64,000 bases of DNA from Erinaceus europaeus. Taxonomy: Eukaryota; Chordata; Mammalia; Eulipotyphla; Erinaceidae. The notes under the pieces are model-generated. The model saw nothing but the letters and a program-made list of their open reading frames with translations. It made no database searches and was not told where the DNA came from. A program made the translations under genes and the position numbers. The stretch is from NCBI RefSeq assembly GCF_950295315.1, contig NC_080170.1, positions 92,488,054-92,552,053 on the forward strand, given 5' to 3'. Every line of letters starts with the position of its first letter. The first letter of the stretch is position 1. Shown in pieces: positions 33,363-45,071 of the stretch.

Positions 33363-33964
33363 CTATCATATTTTTGCCCATTTTTTCTATGGTCCTGTTT
33401 TCTCTTCCTTTATAATTCACACCTACATGAATTGATACTTCCAAATGCCTTTCCTTTTTAGCCTCTTCTTTTTCTGGGTCCTGATGGAATTGAGTTTCAG
33501 GGCCCTCTAGTTATCTTCCCCAGAGGACCAAAATTCTTTATGAGTGCAGAAGGTGGGAGTTCTGACTTCTGTATAATTATAGAATTGTACATGCATCTCT
33601 ACTGGACATGGATGTTACCTGGTTGGTCCATACCCTAAGCCTGTTTCTATTTTTTCTAGTGGGGTAGGGCTCTGGAAATGGGAAGCTGTCAGTCCAAGAA
33701 GTTCAGGATGAAATCATAGTAGAATCTGCAACTTGGTGGCTGAAAGGCAATAAAGATATGAAGCAAGACAAAATTTTTAATAAAAAGGAACTAGAAAGTA
33801 GGAAGATGAGAAAAGGAATTTTATGGTTGCAAGAAGTGAGAAAGTCTATTTTAGGTATGTTCCATGGGGCACATCAATTTAGTAATTTTTACTTAAATTT
33901 GAAAGTTAACATGGAGTATACTAAAAATATTATCTGTGAAGATGGTGTCAAGAGTTGAAAATAC

Positions 33965-34175
33965 AGGGCCTGGGTGGTGAAGCACCTGGGTTGAGTACAC
34001 ATGTTACAATGCTCAAGGACCTAGATTTGAGCCCCTGGTCCCCACCTTCTGGGGGAAAGCTTTGCAAGTGGTGAAGCAGGCCTGCAGGTGTCTCTGTATT
34101 TTTCTCTATCTTCTCATTCCCTCACAATTTCTGGCTGTATCCAATACATGGTAAAGATAATAACAAAAAAATATT
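33965..34175 (+). mobile_element. tRNA-derived SINE, older subtype, nested in R
   Basis: GGGCCTGGGTGGTGAAGC head, CAAGGACCTAGATTTGAGCC, GTCCCCACCTTCTGGGGG, AAGTGGTGAAGCAGGCCTGC and an A-rich tail. The host R sequence (GTTGAAAATA..TTGAAATTG) resumes after it. Confidence 0.85.
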
Positions 34176-34949
34176 TGAAATTGTAACTAGAAAGTTGCAT
34201 AAAGGCCCTCAAACTTGAAGAGAATATATAGATACAGTTAACTGTTTACCACACTAATCTGACCTAGGGGGCAGGTATATTCACAGTTGGCATGTGTATC
34301 TTCCGAGTCCCTGTCAGTTTAAGCTCAAAGTTCATGGTTACAGCTGGGAACATTCTGGGCTGCACTCGTTTAAGCACTTGTCTTCCTCGAGTGGCAGTAT
34401 AGGTTGATCCAGCCTCCATTCAGAGAGTGGGACAGCCCTTACCACTGCTACTTTATATTGAGGGCAAGGTTCCAGAAAGGCCTTCAAAAGGGCTTACGGT
34501 GACTTTCCTGATGGATGTGACCAGTGGCCAATGACCTCTATTAGAGGTCTAGACCCATTGTGTCTATAGGGGAATCCTAGGATGGGATGCCCTGGTAGTG
34601 ACCAAAAAGGTCTGCCACTAAGTAAGCCAGTCTCTTGCCCCTTTTCAGCTTTTGTAGTCTTGCTTTATCCGATGAGGTTTATCCCAGCTGCTAAAGCATT
34701 GAGTGTCATGTGTTGTATACAAACTGGTATTAGTTCTATGAGGTCTGACATCAAGTTGGAGAGGTAATATACCTAGGATTTTGGTGGTGTCTATGTTTAC
34801 CTTGAGTATTACTGAATTTACTTGTTGGATGATTCTAAGTTTGTCATAGGGACAATAATTAATTTCATGTCAGAAAAGTAGATCACAGATAGATACTTAT
34901 TGCCTTCATCAATCCTGGTAGATCTGTATTAATTTTATTAGTTTTCCTG

Positions 34950-35215
34950 AAGAACCAGTTTTTTTCTTTATTGGGAGGATTAATGGCTTATATAGTCAAT
35001 AGTAAAATACAGTAGTTTGTACATATTTATTATTTCTCCATTTTCCACATAACCCCCTCTAGGTCCTCCTATGCCATCATATAACCAGCTTTTAATTTCA
35101 ATTATTTCTTCAGTTTTGTTTTCTGTTACTTATTCCTAACCATCATTATCATTACATTTTGAAGTTACACATTTTATACTCATCACTTTTATCTGTGTGA
35201 TCTTGTGTAATTTTA
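34950..35215 (-). mobile_element. LINE-1 3' UTR fragment, antisense
   Basis: TTCTTTATTGGGAGGATTAATGG, CAATAGTAAAATACAGTAG, then a series resembling the L1 3' piece at 52305 (ATTAATGGTTTATAGTATAG). Confidence 0.6.
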
Positions 35216-35261
35216 ATAAAGTATCTGAACCTAGTGTCCTTCATCTTAAAATAAATATTTT

Positions 35262-35475
35262 TAGGGGACCAGGCAGTGGCACACCTGTTTAAGTGCTCAC
35301 ATTACAGTACGCAAGGACCCAGGTTTTAGCCTCTCATCCCCACCTGCATGGGGAAAGTTTCATGAGTGGTTAAGTAGGGCTGCCGGTGTCTGTCTATCTC
35401 TTCCCCCTCTTAATCTCTCCCACCCCTCATAATTTCTCTCTGTCTCTATCCAATAATAAATAAAACTTAAAAAAT
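35262..35475 (+). mobile_element. tRNA-derived SINE, older subtype
   Basis: GGGGACCAGGCAGTGGCACAC head, AAGGACCCAGGTTTTAGCC, TCCCCACCTGCATGGGG, GTGGTTAAGTAGGGCTGC and TATCCAATAATAAATAAAAC. Confidence 0.88.
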
Positions 35476-35504
35476 ATATTTTTAATTCATAATAATAAGA
35501 ATAG

Positions 35505-35640
35505 TAAAGCTTTCAATGGAGGGGATGGGATACAGAACTCTGGCAGTGGGAATTTTATGCAATTGTACCTCTCTTCTCCTATGGTGTTGTCAATCATTAT
35601 TAAATAATAACAATAAACATATTTTAAAAATAAATACTTT
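35505..35640 (+). mobile_element. Family R retroposon, 3' end fragment
   Basis: AAGCTTTCAATGGAGGGGAT, ACTCTGGCAGTGGGAATTTT, TTGTACCTCTCTTCTCC and an A-rich tail. Confidence 0.75.
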
Positions 35641-36179
35641 AGTATATATTTTTATAGAATGGCTATGAAACAATAATTTACTGGGCCCATTTAATTCATG
35701 CACAGCTATTTGGCTTTATTTCTTTTTCAGTTATCTGAAATAATAGTTTAGCAACCTATTTCATTTGATTTTTATGAATATTTATGTATAAGTACTTAAA
35801 AGAGAAATAAAACTATCTGCGAATAAATTTATTTTACTTAGTCTAAACATGCTACATGCCCTATTTTTGGATGATAAATTCTTGACATGTATTTTCAAAT
35901 AAATGTTAATGTCTTTGTACTTATAGTTCATCTTGGGATTAATGAGGTAATGTCTAAAAAGAACTGAATTCTTTAGAGAAAACACAAGGTCAGAGTCCTT
36001 GTTGTATCACAACTTATTTCTGTTTATAAACTAGAAATGTGCCTTTTCTTACTTCATAGGTCTTGAGTTGCCAAGCACTCACTTCCCACATTTAAGAACT
36101 AATTTTATGAAGAATGAGGAGTGGGCAAAGGTACTGTGACTAGTGAGTGAAGGAGAAAATGGAATCTAATTAAAAAAAA
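35641..36179. other. Unassigned sequence
   Basis: AT-rich. Nothing recognised. Confidence 0.35.
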
Positions 36180-37617
36180 AAAAGGATCAGATGGTGTCCT
36201 TGCTAACAAATCCTCAGAACCTTAGATATAGACCAGGGCCCATAAGATAGCGTATATGTACACATGTATCCATATGTTAGGGAAAGATTTATACCTTAAA
36301 GCAAAAGTGCATAATAGTTTGTAGTGAGTCAATAAATGCAGCAACAAGTAGAAAGACCTAAAAAAGACACAATAAAGTGCTTAATCAAATAGTTTCTACT
36401 TAGACCTGGATATACTTACTATTTTGCTTCCCTGAATCACTCTGGGCTAACCTTATCAGATAAAATAAGGAGTATATGAGCTGGATAAGGGAAAGAAATT
36501 GGCATACTTTAATGATGGCTCTTTGGTGAATACCAGGTCACCCCATGATCTGGGGCCCTAGTCAGGGAGTCCTGGGATTTCCAGACCGACATGTTGGGCC
36601 TAGACCTCTAACAGATCCCTCCTTCCGCAGTCACTGGTCATCTCCAACAGGAGCAACATAGTGTACCCCTTTATGGTCCCCTATAGGACCTTACCCTCAA
36701 TGAGGATCAACAATGGTAGGGACAAGCCCCATTCTCCAAGGGGAGGTTGAGCAACATACTCTACTACTCAAGGAAGATGGGTCCTGAACTTAGTCCAACC
36801 TAGAATGTTTCTGACTGTGACCACAGAATGTGAGTTCAGACACACAGGGATGCAGAAGTTACATAGGCTCCTGAGGCAAATATGGGCCAGAGATCAAACT
36901 GATGGGGGGTACAGTTAATAGTACTTCTGGGAGCCAGGCAGTAGCACAGCAGGTTAAGTGCAGGTGGTGCAAATACAAGGACCGGCATAAGGATATTGGT
37001 TAGAGCCCCTGGCTCCCCACCTGCAGGGCAGTTGCTTCACAAGCAGTGAAGCAGATCTGTAGGTGTCTTTCTCTCTGCTTCTCTGTCTTCCCCTCCTCTC
37101 TTGACTTCTCTCTGTCCTATCCAACATCAATAATAACTACAAAAATAAAACAACAAGGGCAATAAAAGGGAATACATAAATATTTAAAAAATAATTAGAA
37201 AGTACTTCTATACTCCCATATTTGGGAGCTACTTTCTTCCCTGATCCAACTTTCTAGTCCTGTTTCCAATTCTGACACAGTCTCCCCAGCGGATACTGTT
37301 GGTCCACCTGCATGTTAGTTGTTGGGCTCAGGTATGAATAAAGTCAAGGGCCACTTGGAATATACCTAAAATAGACCTACTAGATTTCTCCAAAATGGAG
37401 ATCTCAAATCTCATATGCTATATTCTTGCCTCTAAGTTCCTGATTACTAAACAATTTGTTGTGCTTTATATCTTAATTATTTTTCAGTCACCAAAGTGCA
37501 GATGCTACCATGACACAAATCTGAATTCTCTGGGCAAAGGACTTCAACAATGTGTCATGGAACCTCACTCCTCTGGAGCCTTGCTCCACTAGGAAAGAGA
37601 GAGACTGGATGGGAGTA
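36180..37617 (+). mobile_element. Family R retroposon, long sense copy
   Basis: Blocks shared with the copies at 38350 and 41005: TAGATATAGACCAGGGCCCA, CATATGTACACATGTATCC, AAAGACCTAAAAAAGACA, GGTCATCTCC, GTTGGTCCACCTGCATG and CCTAAAATAGACCTACTAG. It ends at GACTGGATGGGAGTA, where an antisense R copy begins. A SINE is nested at 36929-37200. Confidence 0.8.
36929..37200 (+). mobile_element. tRNA-derived SINE (family A) nested in R, with TSD
   Basis: GGGAGCCAGGCAGTAGCACAG, GAGCCCCTGGCTCCCCACC, GCAGTGAAGCAGATCTG, TCCTATCCAAC and AAAGGGAATACATAAATA. It is flanked by AGTACTTCT at 36920-36928 and 37201-37209. Confidence 0.93.
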
Positions 37618-37619
37618 TT

Positions 37620-38345
37620 TTTTCAATTAATTTAATTTAATTTTAATTTATTTATAAAAGGGAAACACTGACAAAACCATAGGATAGGAGGGGTTCAACT
37701 TCACACAATTCCCACCACCAGAACTTCGTATCCAATACCCTCCCTTGATAGCTTTCCTATTCTTTAACTCTCTGGGTGTATGGACCCAAGGTCATTGTGG
37801 GATGCAGAAGGTGGGGGGTCTGGCTTCTGTTATTGCTTCCAGCTGAACATGGGCATGGACAGGTTGATCCACACTCCCAGCCTGCCTCTCTTTCTTTCCC
37901 TAGTGGTGTGGGGTTCTGGGGAATCGGAGCTCCAGGACTCACTGGTGAGGTTATCTGTCCAGGGAAGTCTGGTTGGAATCATGCTAGCATCTGGAACCTA
38001 GTAGCTGAAAAGGGAGTTAACATATAAAGCTAAACAAGTTGTTGACTAATCATGAACCTAAAGGCTGGAGTACTTCAGATGAAGAGTTGTGTGTGTGTGT
38101 GGGAGTGTCTCTCTGTTTTGTAAATAGCTAGTAGGCATATTTTAGTTACATTCCAAAGATCCTGTGGATATACTATTTTGTTGTTGTTGTTGTTGTTTGT
38201 TTGTTTTCCCTGAGCCTGAAATCTGATATGCAGGTGGATCCAAGTTATTGTCTGAGGAGATGATGTCATGGCTGATAAAAGGACCAGAAAGCTGGATCAG
38301 GGAAGAGAGTAGTTCCCAAATATAGGAAAGGTACACAAATATTGT
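37620..38345 (-). mobile_element. Family R retroposon, younger form, antisense
   Basis: TTTATTTATAAAAGGGAAAC, GGGTTCAACTTCACACAATT, CTCTGGGTGTATGGACCC, CTGGAACCTAGTAGCTG, AAGCTGGATCAGGGAAGAG and ACTGTAAACC. It is wedged between two sense R copies. Confidence 0.85.
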
Positions 38346-38349
38346 TAAC

Positions 38350-39955
38350 TGTAAACCTCTCTGTAGAGCCTATATTTCCCCCAGTCCTGGAACCTCTAGA
38401 GTGGGGCTCATTTTCCTGCATGCTTCTCTCAATTCATACCTAATGATAGCACATCTGCTGATCCCAACTTAATCAAAGCAATGAGTACCACCTCGGTATG
38501 CTTCACTTCAGACTGTGTCCAGTGATATCAGGCATGGAATGTCAACCCTTCAGCCTCATTACTCGGGTGAGACTTTTCATTTCATAGGATTCTCTAATTC
38601 CATTCCAGGTGGTTCACTTCTCAACAAAGTTCCAAAACCTAGATATAGACCAGGGCCCTAGATATAGACCAGGGCCCATTAGATAGGGCATATGTTCACA
38701 TGTATCCATAAATTAGGGCAAATATATATACCTGAAAGCAAAAGTACATAATAGTCTGCAGTGAGTCAGTATGAAGTTCATAATGAAATAGTGTCTACTT
38801 AGACTTAGATACCCTCCTCACGTATTTCCTATTATATTTGCCTCACTCACTCCCATGCTATCCTCACCAAAGCAAGGACTGCAAAAGCTGAATAAGGGCA
38901 AGAGACTGGCATACTTTAACTATGACTCTTTAGTCACTATCAGGCCACACCATCAGTTGGGGCCCTGTCGTATGCTTTACATTGGTTTGTTCTAGCCCTC
39001 CCCCACCAAGAGAATTAGATCAGTCCAGTTAGTTTCGCGGGCCTGCTTGGCCCCGCCCTGAAGGAACCCCGGGAGAGTTCCACAGTTGGAGAGTTTCAGA
39101 GTGCCAGAGTTGTAGAGTTCCTGAGTTGCAGAGTTTGAGAGTGGCAGAGACAGAGTTGGAGAGGGTTCCTGAGTTTGAGAGTAAGAGAGAGTGCTTGTGC
39201 CGCCGCAAAGAGACAGCAGAGTTCTTTTTGGTGATTAGTTTGTCTTAGTTTATGAATCGTTGTTCCTGAATAAAGAAATACAGCTTCCCTGCTCAGCCAT
39301 TGTCTCCGCGTCTCTGTTACCCGCCCGTGAAGCTAGCCCGGCCAGCAAGAGCTTACGAATTTTAACAACAGGGCCCTATTTGGGGAGTCCTGAGATCCCC
39401 AAACAGACATGATGGGCTTAGACTTCGAATAAATCCCTCTCTCCATTGTTACCGGTCATCTCTATCAGGAACAACAAAACGGACCCCTTCGTGGGCCCTC
39501 CACTTGGGTCAATAATGGTAGAGAATGTTCCATCCTCAGAAGGGAGGCTGGACAAAATACTCTATGATACACCTGAGGAAAATGAGTCCTGATATTTGGG
39601 CAGCTTGGAACATTCCTACTCATAACCGCAGAATGTAAGCTCAGATCTACAGGGATGCAGAGTTCACATAGGCTCCTAAGCTGAATATGGGCTTCAGATA
39701 ACATCAAATCAAAGGCTGGGAGTATGAATAAATCTGCCAATGCCCATGTTCAGCTGAAAAGCAATTAGAGAAGCCAGACTTTCCACATTCTGTACCCCAT
39801 AATGATCCTGGGTCCATGCCCCCAGAGGGATTAAGAACAGGAAAACTTTCAAGGGAGGAGATGGGATATGGATCTCTGGTGGTGAGAATTTTGTGGAATT
39901 CTACCTCTCATCCTATGATATTGTCAATATTTCCATTTTATAAATAAATTTTAAA
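38350..39955 (+). mobile_element. Family R retroposon, long sense copy carrying a solo LTR
   Basis: From CAGTCCTGGAACCTCTAGAG through TTCAGCCTCATTACTCGGG, ATAGACCAGGGCCC and TCAATAATGGTAGAGAATG to the 3' end (GATCTCTGGTGGTGAGAATT, TTTTATAAATAAATTTTAAA). The sequence is split at GGGCCC by the LTR at 38966-39370. Confidence 0.85.
38966..39370 (+). mobile_element. Solo LTR, 405 bp, endogenous retrovirus
   Basis: Begins TGTCGTATG, ends AACAACA, and is flanked by the 6-bp repeat GGGCCC (38960-38965, 39371-39376). The host R sequence is continuous once it is removed. It has a GC-richer U3, GAGTT-type internal repeats (39080-39190), GAATAAAG at about 39270 as polyadenylation signal, and a U5 with CTCTGTTACCCGCCCGTGAA. 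That U5 block recurs in the retroviral LTR at 63.3-63.7 kb, so the two are related LTR families. The 6-bp duplication suggests class II (ERVK-like). Confidence 0.93.
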
Positions 39956-39959
39956 AAGA

Positions 39960-41000
39960 ATGGAAATAGAAAATGTCAAAGTAAAGCAGAGCTGAAGAAA
40001 CTCGTGAATGATGTATAGTCATCTTATTTAGTAGCTGAATATGATATAGTGTTATTCATTCTCAGCTCCATGAAATACCTTACTTACTTTGCCTCTGAGA
40101 TAAAACATTAAGTTTTCTTCCTCCTGCATCTAGCTTTATATTGGCTGCCCTTCATCTCTCTGACCTTTTAAATGTGAGAATGTTCCAGCATTCGGTAATT
40201 TACTCTATTTTCTATACACTCCCCCTGCATGAATGATCTCATAGAGAATCATGACTTTTAATATCATCTATATGCTAATAATTTACAAATGTATTTCCTC
40301 AGCTTTATCCTCTCATCTGAAAACTAGACTTGGATATCAGCTGCCTATTTCAAGTCTCTACCTGGATGTCTAATGAACATCTTAAATTTAACATGTTCAA
40401 AACTGAACTTTAGATAACTTCTCCAGTTCTCCACCACACCAACTCTAGTCATTTACCTATCTCCTGTTGTAATCTTTGGCATCTCACTAAACTGTCAATT
40501 CCCAGAATTTTTTTTTCCTGCCAAGGACTCCATCTTGTATAAGCCTGACACCTAAAGATTTCAAGATGACTCCATGCAACATCTTGCTTTGTTACCACAA
40601 ATTTATAGAGATCTTAAACTTGTTCTTGAAACAAAATATTGACTAAAGGACTTTATTTCCTATATTAGCAGACAATTATCTTTCTTTCACCAACACATTT
40701 TCCCACTATTCCAACAAAAACCTAATGTAAAAGAGAAATACAGAGATGCTTCAAGTGTGGCATTGTAAAATATTGTGATCTACATTTGAATAACAAATAT
40801 TACAGGGTCTGGAAACCCAGAACATTTTAATGGATGCTGACAGGAGTTAATGTTAGCTTTTCTTGAAAAGGTAGAATCTGTGTGAGAACAACATAGAATT
40901 GTAGACTGTGGGACTTAAATTATTTATAAGAACATTTTTCTGACAAGTGCTGAGAATAGGCTGAGAGTCACACTTTAATAGAGAGAAAAATCCTGAATTA
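39960..41000. other. Unassigned sequence
   Basis: No gene or repeat recognised. AT-rich. Confidence 0.35.
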
Positions 41001-41004
41001 AGAC

Positions 41005-43320
41005 CTTGCAATTGGTAACCTGATTGAACTTTAACAGTGGGCTTAAATTGGTAATACATTTCGAATAATGACTTTTTCTTTGAAATACGAAATCACCTAT
41101 AATCTTAGACCAGGGAGACGAGAAACAACTGGCTGTGTCACTATAAAGGCATAGCTATATGTAAATAGCTATAAATGGCATAAATCATGATGAGGTCTTG
41201 CATGATAAAGAAAGTCCTAACAATGGGATTTTAAAAGTCAACCAACTTTCCAAATATTGTGCTTATAATAATATCTATTGCTTTCTTAAACCCTAAGATA
41301 TAGGAATCTTCCCCATTCTCTATAAAACCCATATTTCTCCTAGTCCTGGAACCTCTGGGGTAGGGCTTGCTTTCCTGCATGCTTTTCTCAATTCATACCA
41401 GTTGATACTACATCTGCTGATCTCACCCTAATCAGTGCAAACAGTACCACCTCCACATGTTTGATTTTGGACTATGTCCAGAGACACCAGTCATGGGATG
41501 CCAGCCCTTCAGCTTCATTACTCTGGTGAGACCTTTCCTAGCTCATAGGACACCTTAGTTCCATTTCAGGTGGTGCATTTCCTATCAAAGTCTCAGAACG
41601 TTGATATAGACCAGGGTCCATGAGATAGGGCATATGTACACATGTATCCTTAAGTTTGGGGAAAATATATAACTTAAAACAAAAGTGCACAATAGTTTTC
41701 AGTAACTCAATAAGTACAGAAGGCAAGTTGAAAGACCTAAAAAAGACAACATAAAGTACCTATTATATAGGTTCTACTTAGATTTAGATAACCTCCTCAT
41801 CTGCTTCCTATTTTACTTCCACCAGTCACTCTAAGGCTAACCCTGTCAGATAAAGTAAGGACTACAAAATCTGGATAAATTCAAGACATTGGCATACATT
41901 ATGACTGCTCCTTTGGCTACTACCAGGCCACCCCAGCACTCAGGGGCCTAGTCAGGGAATCACATTCTCACAAAAATATGATGATCCTAGACCTCTAACA
42001 GATCCCTCTCTCTATTGCCACTGATCATCTCCATCAGAAGCAACATAGTGTACCCCTTTGTGGGCCCCTATAGGACCTTGCCTTCATTGTGGATCGACAA
42101 TGGTAGGGATAGCCCCGTTCTCTAAGGGGAGGTTGGACAACATACTCTACCACCCAAGGAAGATGGGTCCTGAAATTAGTCCAGCCTACAATGTCCCTAA
42201 CCATGACCACAGAATGAGAGCTCAGACCTACAGGGATGCAGATGTTACACAGGCTCCTGTGATGATTATGGGTCCAAATCAAATTGATGGAAGTTACAGT
42301 TAACAATATTTATATACTCTTCCCATATTTGGGAGCTACTCTTTTTCTTGGTCCAGCTTTCCAGTTCTGTTTCCAACTCTGACATTGTCTCCTCAGATAA
42401 TACCTTTGGTCCACCTGCATGTCAGTTGTTGGCCTCAGGCAAAAATTAGTAAAGGCAAGGGCCACTTGGAATATACCTAAAATAGACCTACTAGCTTTCT
42501 CCAAAATGGAGACCCCAATTTTCATCTGCTATATTATTGCCTATAAGTTCCTGATTACTAAATAATTTGTTGTGCTTTATATCATAATGATTTTTCAGTC
42601 ACCAAATTGCAGATGCTACCATGATACCAATCAGACTTCTCTGGGCCAAGAACTTCACCAATGTGTCCTGGAGCCCCGCTTCCCTAGAGCCCTGCCCAAC
42701 TAGGGAAAGAGAGAGACAGTCTGGGAGTATGAATTGATCTGCCAATGCCCATGTTCAGCTGAGAAACAATTACAGAAGCCAGACCTTTCACCTTCTGTAC
42801 CCCATAATGATCCTGGGTCCATGCTCCCAGAGGGATAAAGAACAGGAAAGCTTTCAAGGAAGGAAATGGGATATGGATCTCTGGTGGTGGGAATTTTTTT
42901 TTTTTTTTCCTCCAGGGTTATTGCTGGGCTCAGTGCCTGCACCATGAATCCACTGTTCCTGGAAGCCATTTTCCCCTTTTGTTGTAGCCTCCTTTTGGTT
43001 ACTATTATTGCCATTGTTGATGTTGTTCGATGTTGGATAGGACAGAGAGAAATGGAGAGAGGAGGGGAAGACAGAGAGGGGGAGAGAAAGATAGACACCT
43101 GCAGACCTGCTTCACCGTCTGTGAAGCGACTCCCCTGCAGGTGGGGAGCCGGTGACTCGAACCGGATCCTTACGCCGGTCCTTGCGCTTTGCGTCACATG
43201 CGCTTAACCCACTGCGCCACCGCCCGACCCCCCATGGTGGTGGGAATTTTTTGGAATTGTACCCCTCTTATCCTATGGTCTTGTCAATATTTCCATTTTA
43301 TATATTAATTAAAAAATAAT
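41005..43320 (+). mobile_element. Family R retroposon, longest sense copy
   Basis: Begins in AACTTTAACAGTGGGCTTAA (shared with 49160) and runs through TCCTAGTCCTGGAACCTCTG, TTCAGCTTCATTACTCTGG, GATATAGACCAGGGTCC, AAAGACCTAAAAAAGACA, GGGAGCTACTC, CACCTGCATGTCAGTTG, AGATGCTACCATGATACC, GAAAGAGAGAGACAGTCTGG and GGTCCATGCTCCCAGAGGG to TTGTACCCCTCTTATCC and an A/T-rich end. A SINE at 42900-43234 interrupts it. No long open frame. Confidence 0.85.
42900..43234 (-). mobile_element. tRNA-derived SINE (family A), extended form, near-intact
   Basis: Antisense copy with CCTCCAGGGTTATTGCTGGG, CTCAGTGCCTGCACCATGAA (3' extension), GGATAGGACAGAGAGAAATG, CGACTCCCCTGCAGGTGGGG, CTCGAACCGGATCCTTACGC and CTGCGCCACCGCCCGACCCC. 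CpG sites are well preserved, so it is young. It is flanked by TGGTGGTGGGAATTTTTT at 42882-42899 and 43235-43252, a perfect 18-base duplication. Confidence 0.96.
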
Positions 43321-43449
43321 AATTTTAAAAATAGGAAGAAGTTACAAACAACTGTAAAACAGAGAAAAGTTTAAGAACAGTCTTTTTTTCTTTTTCTTTT
43401 GAAAAATAAAACCTAATCAAAGCAGAGGGAATAAGAAGCCTTCAAAGAG

Positions 43450-43477
43450 TCTCTTTTTGGCAGCACATATACTAAAA
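43450..43477 (+). pseudogene. U6 snRNA 5'-end fragment
   Basis: TTGGCAGCACATATACTAAAA matches the 5' part of U6 snRNA (positions about 10-30), with GGCAGCACATATACTAAAA exact. The preceding bases are a decayed U6 5' end. The match stops abruptly, so the 3' three quarters of U6 are missing. Flanks CCTTCAAAGAG and ACTTTAAAGGG may be a degraded target-site duplication. Non-functional. Confidence 0.65.
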
Positions 43478-43639
43478 GACTTTAAAGGGAAAACAAGTAT
43501 ATTAGCAGATATTCCACATTCTATGATAGCAGAGAAACATAAGTTCAAACATACAAACAGAAAAAAAAGCATACTACCCACCCATCTCTGAAATTATCAA
43601 AATCCAAAACACAGACAACTTCATAACTGATGAAGACAT

Positions 43640-44090
43640 CATCAACAATGACTTTCAGTCATTTATGGTAGGAATGCAAAAACAGTGCATTTACTGTAAA
43701 AGATACTTTGAAGATTTCTTATAAAACTGAACCTAACCTTGCCATAACATCCAACAGTAACAGGTTTTGGCATTTAACTATGCCTACATAAAACTTGACT
43801 ATAAATGTTTATAGCAACTTTACCAGCAAAACTTGAAAATAACCAAGATGCCTTTTAATATGTGAATGGATGAACTGTAAATGCATCTAGATACTGGACT
43901 ATCATTCTATACTATAAAGACATGTATCATGTTTTGAAAATACAGGGAATAATTCTAAATTCATATTATTAAGTGAAAGAAGTTATTCTTAAACAATTAT
44001 ATACATGTTATTTCAGTGGCTTCCTGGAAAGGCATAACTATAGTGATAATAAAAATATTAGAAGTTGACAGAAATTAGAGGCTGGAGTTA
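43640..44090 (+). mobile_element. Old LINE-1 3' region relic, sense
   Basis: TGCAAAAACAGTGCATTTAC, ATAAAACTGAACCTAACC, AACTATGCCTACATAAAAC, ATGTTTATAGCAACTTTACC and AAAATAACCAAGATGCC form the familiar L1M-type ORF2-end/3' UTR order (TTTATAGCAGC..AATAGCCAAGATG). Confidence 0.7.
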
Positions 44091-44197
44091 GGATAGAGAG
44101 TTAGAACTCAGGAATTTTAGGATGGTGAAATATTGCTTGTTATCATAGTGATGGAATCCAAACTCATAGAATTCCTGATACCAAGAATGAACTGTGC

Positions 44198-44397
44198 AAG
44201 GCCGGGTGGTGATGTACCTGACTGAGCACACATGTTCACTTGAACCCAGGTTCAAGTCTTTGGTCCCCACTTGCAGGGGGAAAGTTTCACAAGTGGTGAA
44301 GCAGGGCTGCATGTGTCTGTTTGTCTCTCTCCTCTATCTCCCCCTCCCTTCTTAATTTCTGGCTGACTCTATGTGATAAACAAACAAATAAATAAAT
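44198..44397 (+). mobile_element. tRNA-derived SINE, older subtype, with TSD
   Basis: AAGGCCGGGTGGTGATGTACC head, AACCCAGGTTCAAGTC, GTCCCCACTTGCAGGGGG, AAGTGGTGAAGCAGGGCTGC and (AAAT)n tail. It is flanked by AGAATGAACTGTGC at 44184-44197 and 44398-44411, a perfect 14-base duplication. Confidence 0.94.
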
Positions 44398-44677
44398 AGA
44401 ATGAACTGTGCTATGAACTATCAACTTTGGATAATTATAATGTGGTGACAATGTAGGTTCATTGTCAGTAACAATTACATAACTATGCATGTGTGGTGAC
44501 AGGGAATATATAGGAAATATTCAGATCTTCCACTCAATTGTACTGGAAAACTTAACTACCCCTCCCTCCCTCCTAAATAAAGAAACTTCTAAAAGTGAAG
44601 TTCGAGTACAAAAAATATTTAAGATTCTGAACTAACACAGATGTTAGAATTAGCAGCAAAGTCATTAAAAAGGTTAT

Positions 44678-44965
44678 TGGGGCTGGAAAATAGCTCACCT
44701 GGGAGCACACACATTCTTGTATGAGGTGTACCCAGGCTGAGCCTCTTGCATCATTGAGTACCACCCATAGAGGGAGCTTCAGGAGTTGTGAACCAATGCT
44801 GTGGTGTGTTGTCTCTCCCTCTTTGTCTTTCTTTCACTCTTACTGTCTCCCTTTCTTTTTCTATATGTAACAGAAAGGAAAAATTAAAGGCTTCTGTCAG
44901 AAGTGGTGAAATCACACAGGTGTGAGTCCCTGCTACATCCTGGAGGCAGAAAGAAAGAAAAAAAG
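44678..44965 (+). mobile_element. SINE, third subtype (C)
   Basis: GGGGCTGGAAAATAGCTCACC head, a B-box-like TACCCAGGCTGAGCC, ACCAATGCTGTGGTG, CTCTCCCTCTTTGTC, then AGAAGTGGTGAAATCACACAGG and an A-rich tail. Related to the copy at 48815. Confidence 0.7.
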
Positions 44966-45071
44966 GTATTAAAGGTATATTTTATCTGTGCAAGAAGTCT
45001 AAGGAAAGATTGACGATGTAACAACATGTAGAAGATAATCTTTTATGCAGATATTTATAGGAATTCTATAA

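Larger units (their letters stand above)
32690..34870 (-). mobile_element. Family R retroposon, older form, antisense, interrupted
   Basis: The 3' end is at TTATTAGTGATTTAACATTG (compare 20187). The right-hand part resumes near 33365 with ATATTTTTGCCCATTTTTTC, then AGTGGGGTAGGGCTCTGG, ATGAAGCAAGACAAAATTT, AGTCTATTTTAGG, TCATGGTTACAGCTGGGAAC and onward to about 34870. A younger R copy, a (TATC)n repeat and a SINE have split it. Confidence 0.75.

Noticed and set aside
33002..33461. Frames with 'LSIYLSIYLSIY' repeats
   Set aside because: Product of the (TATC)n microsatellite fused to antisense family R sequence.
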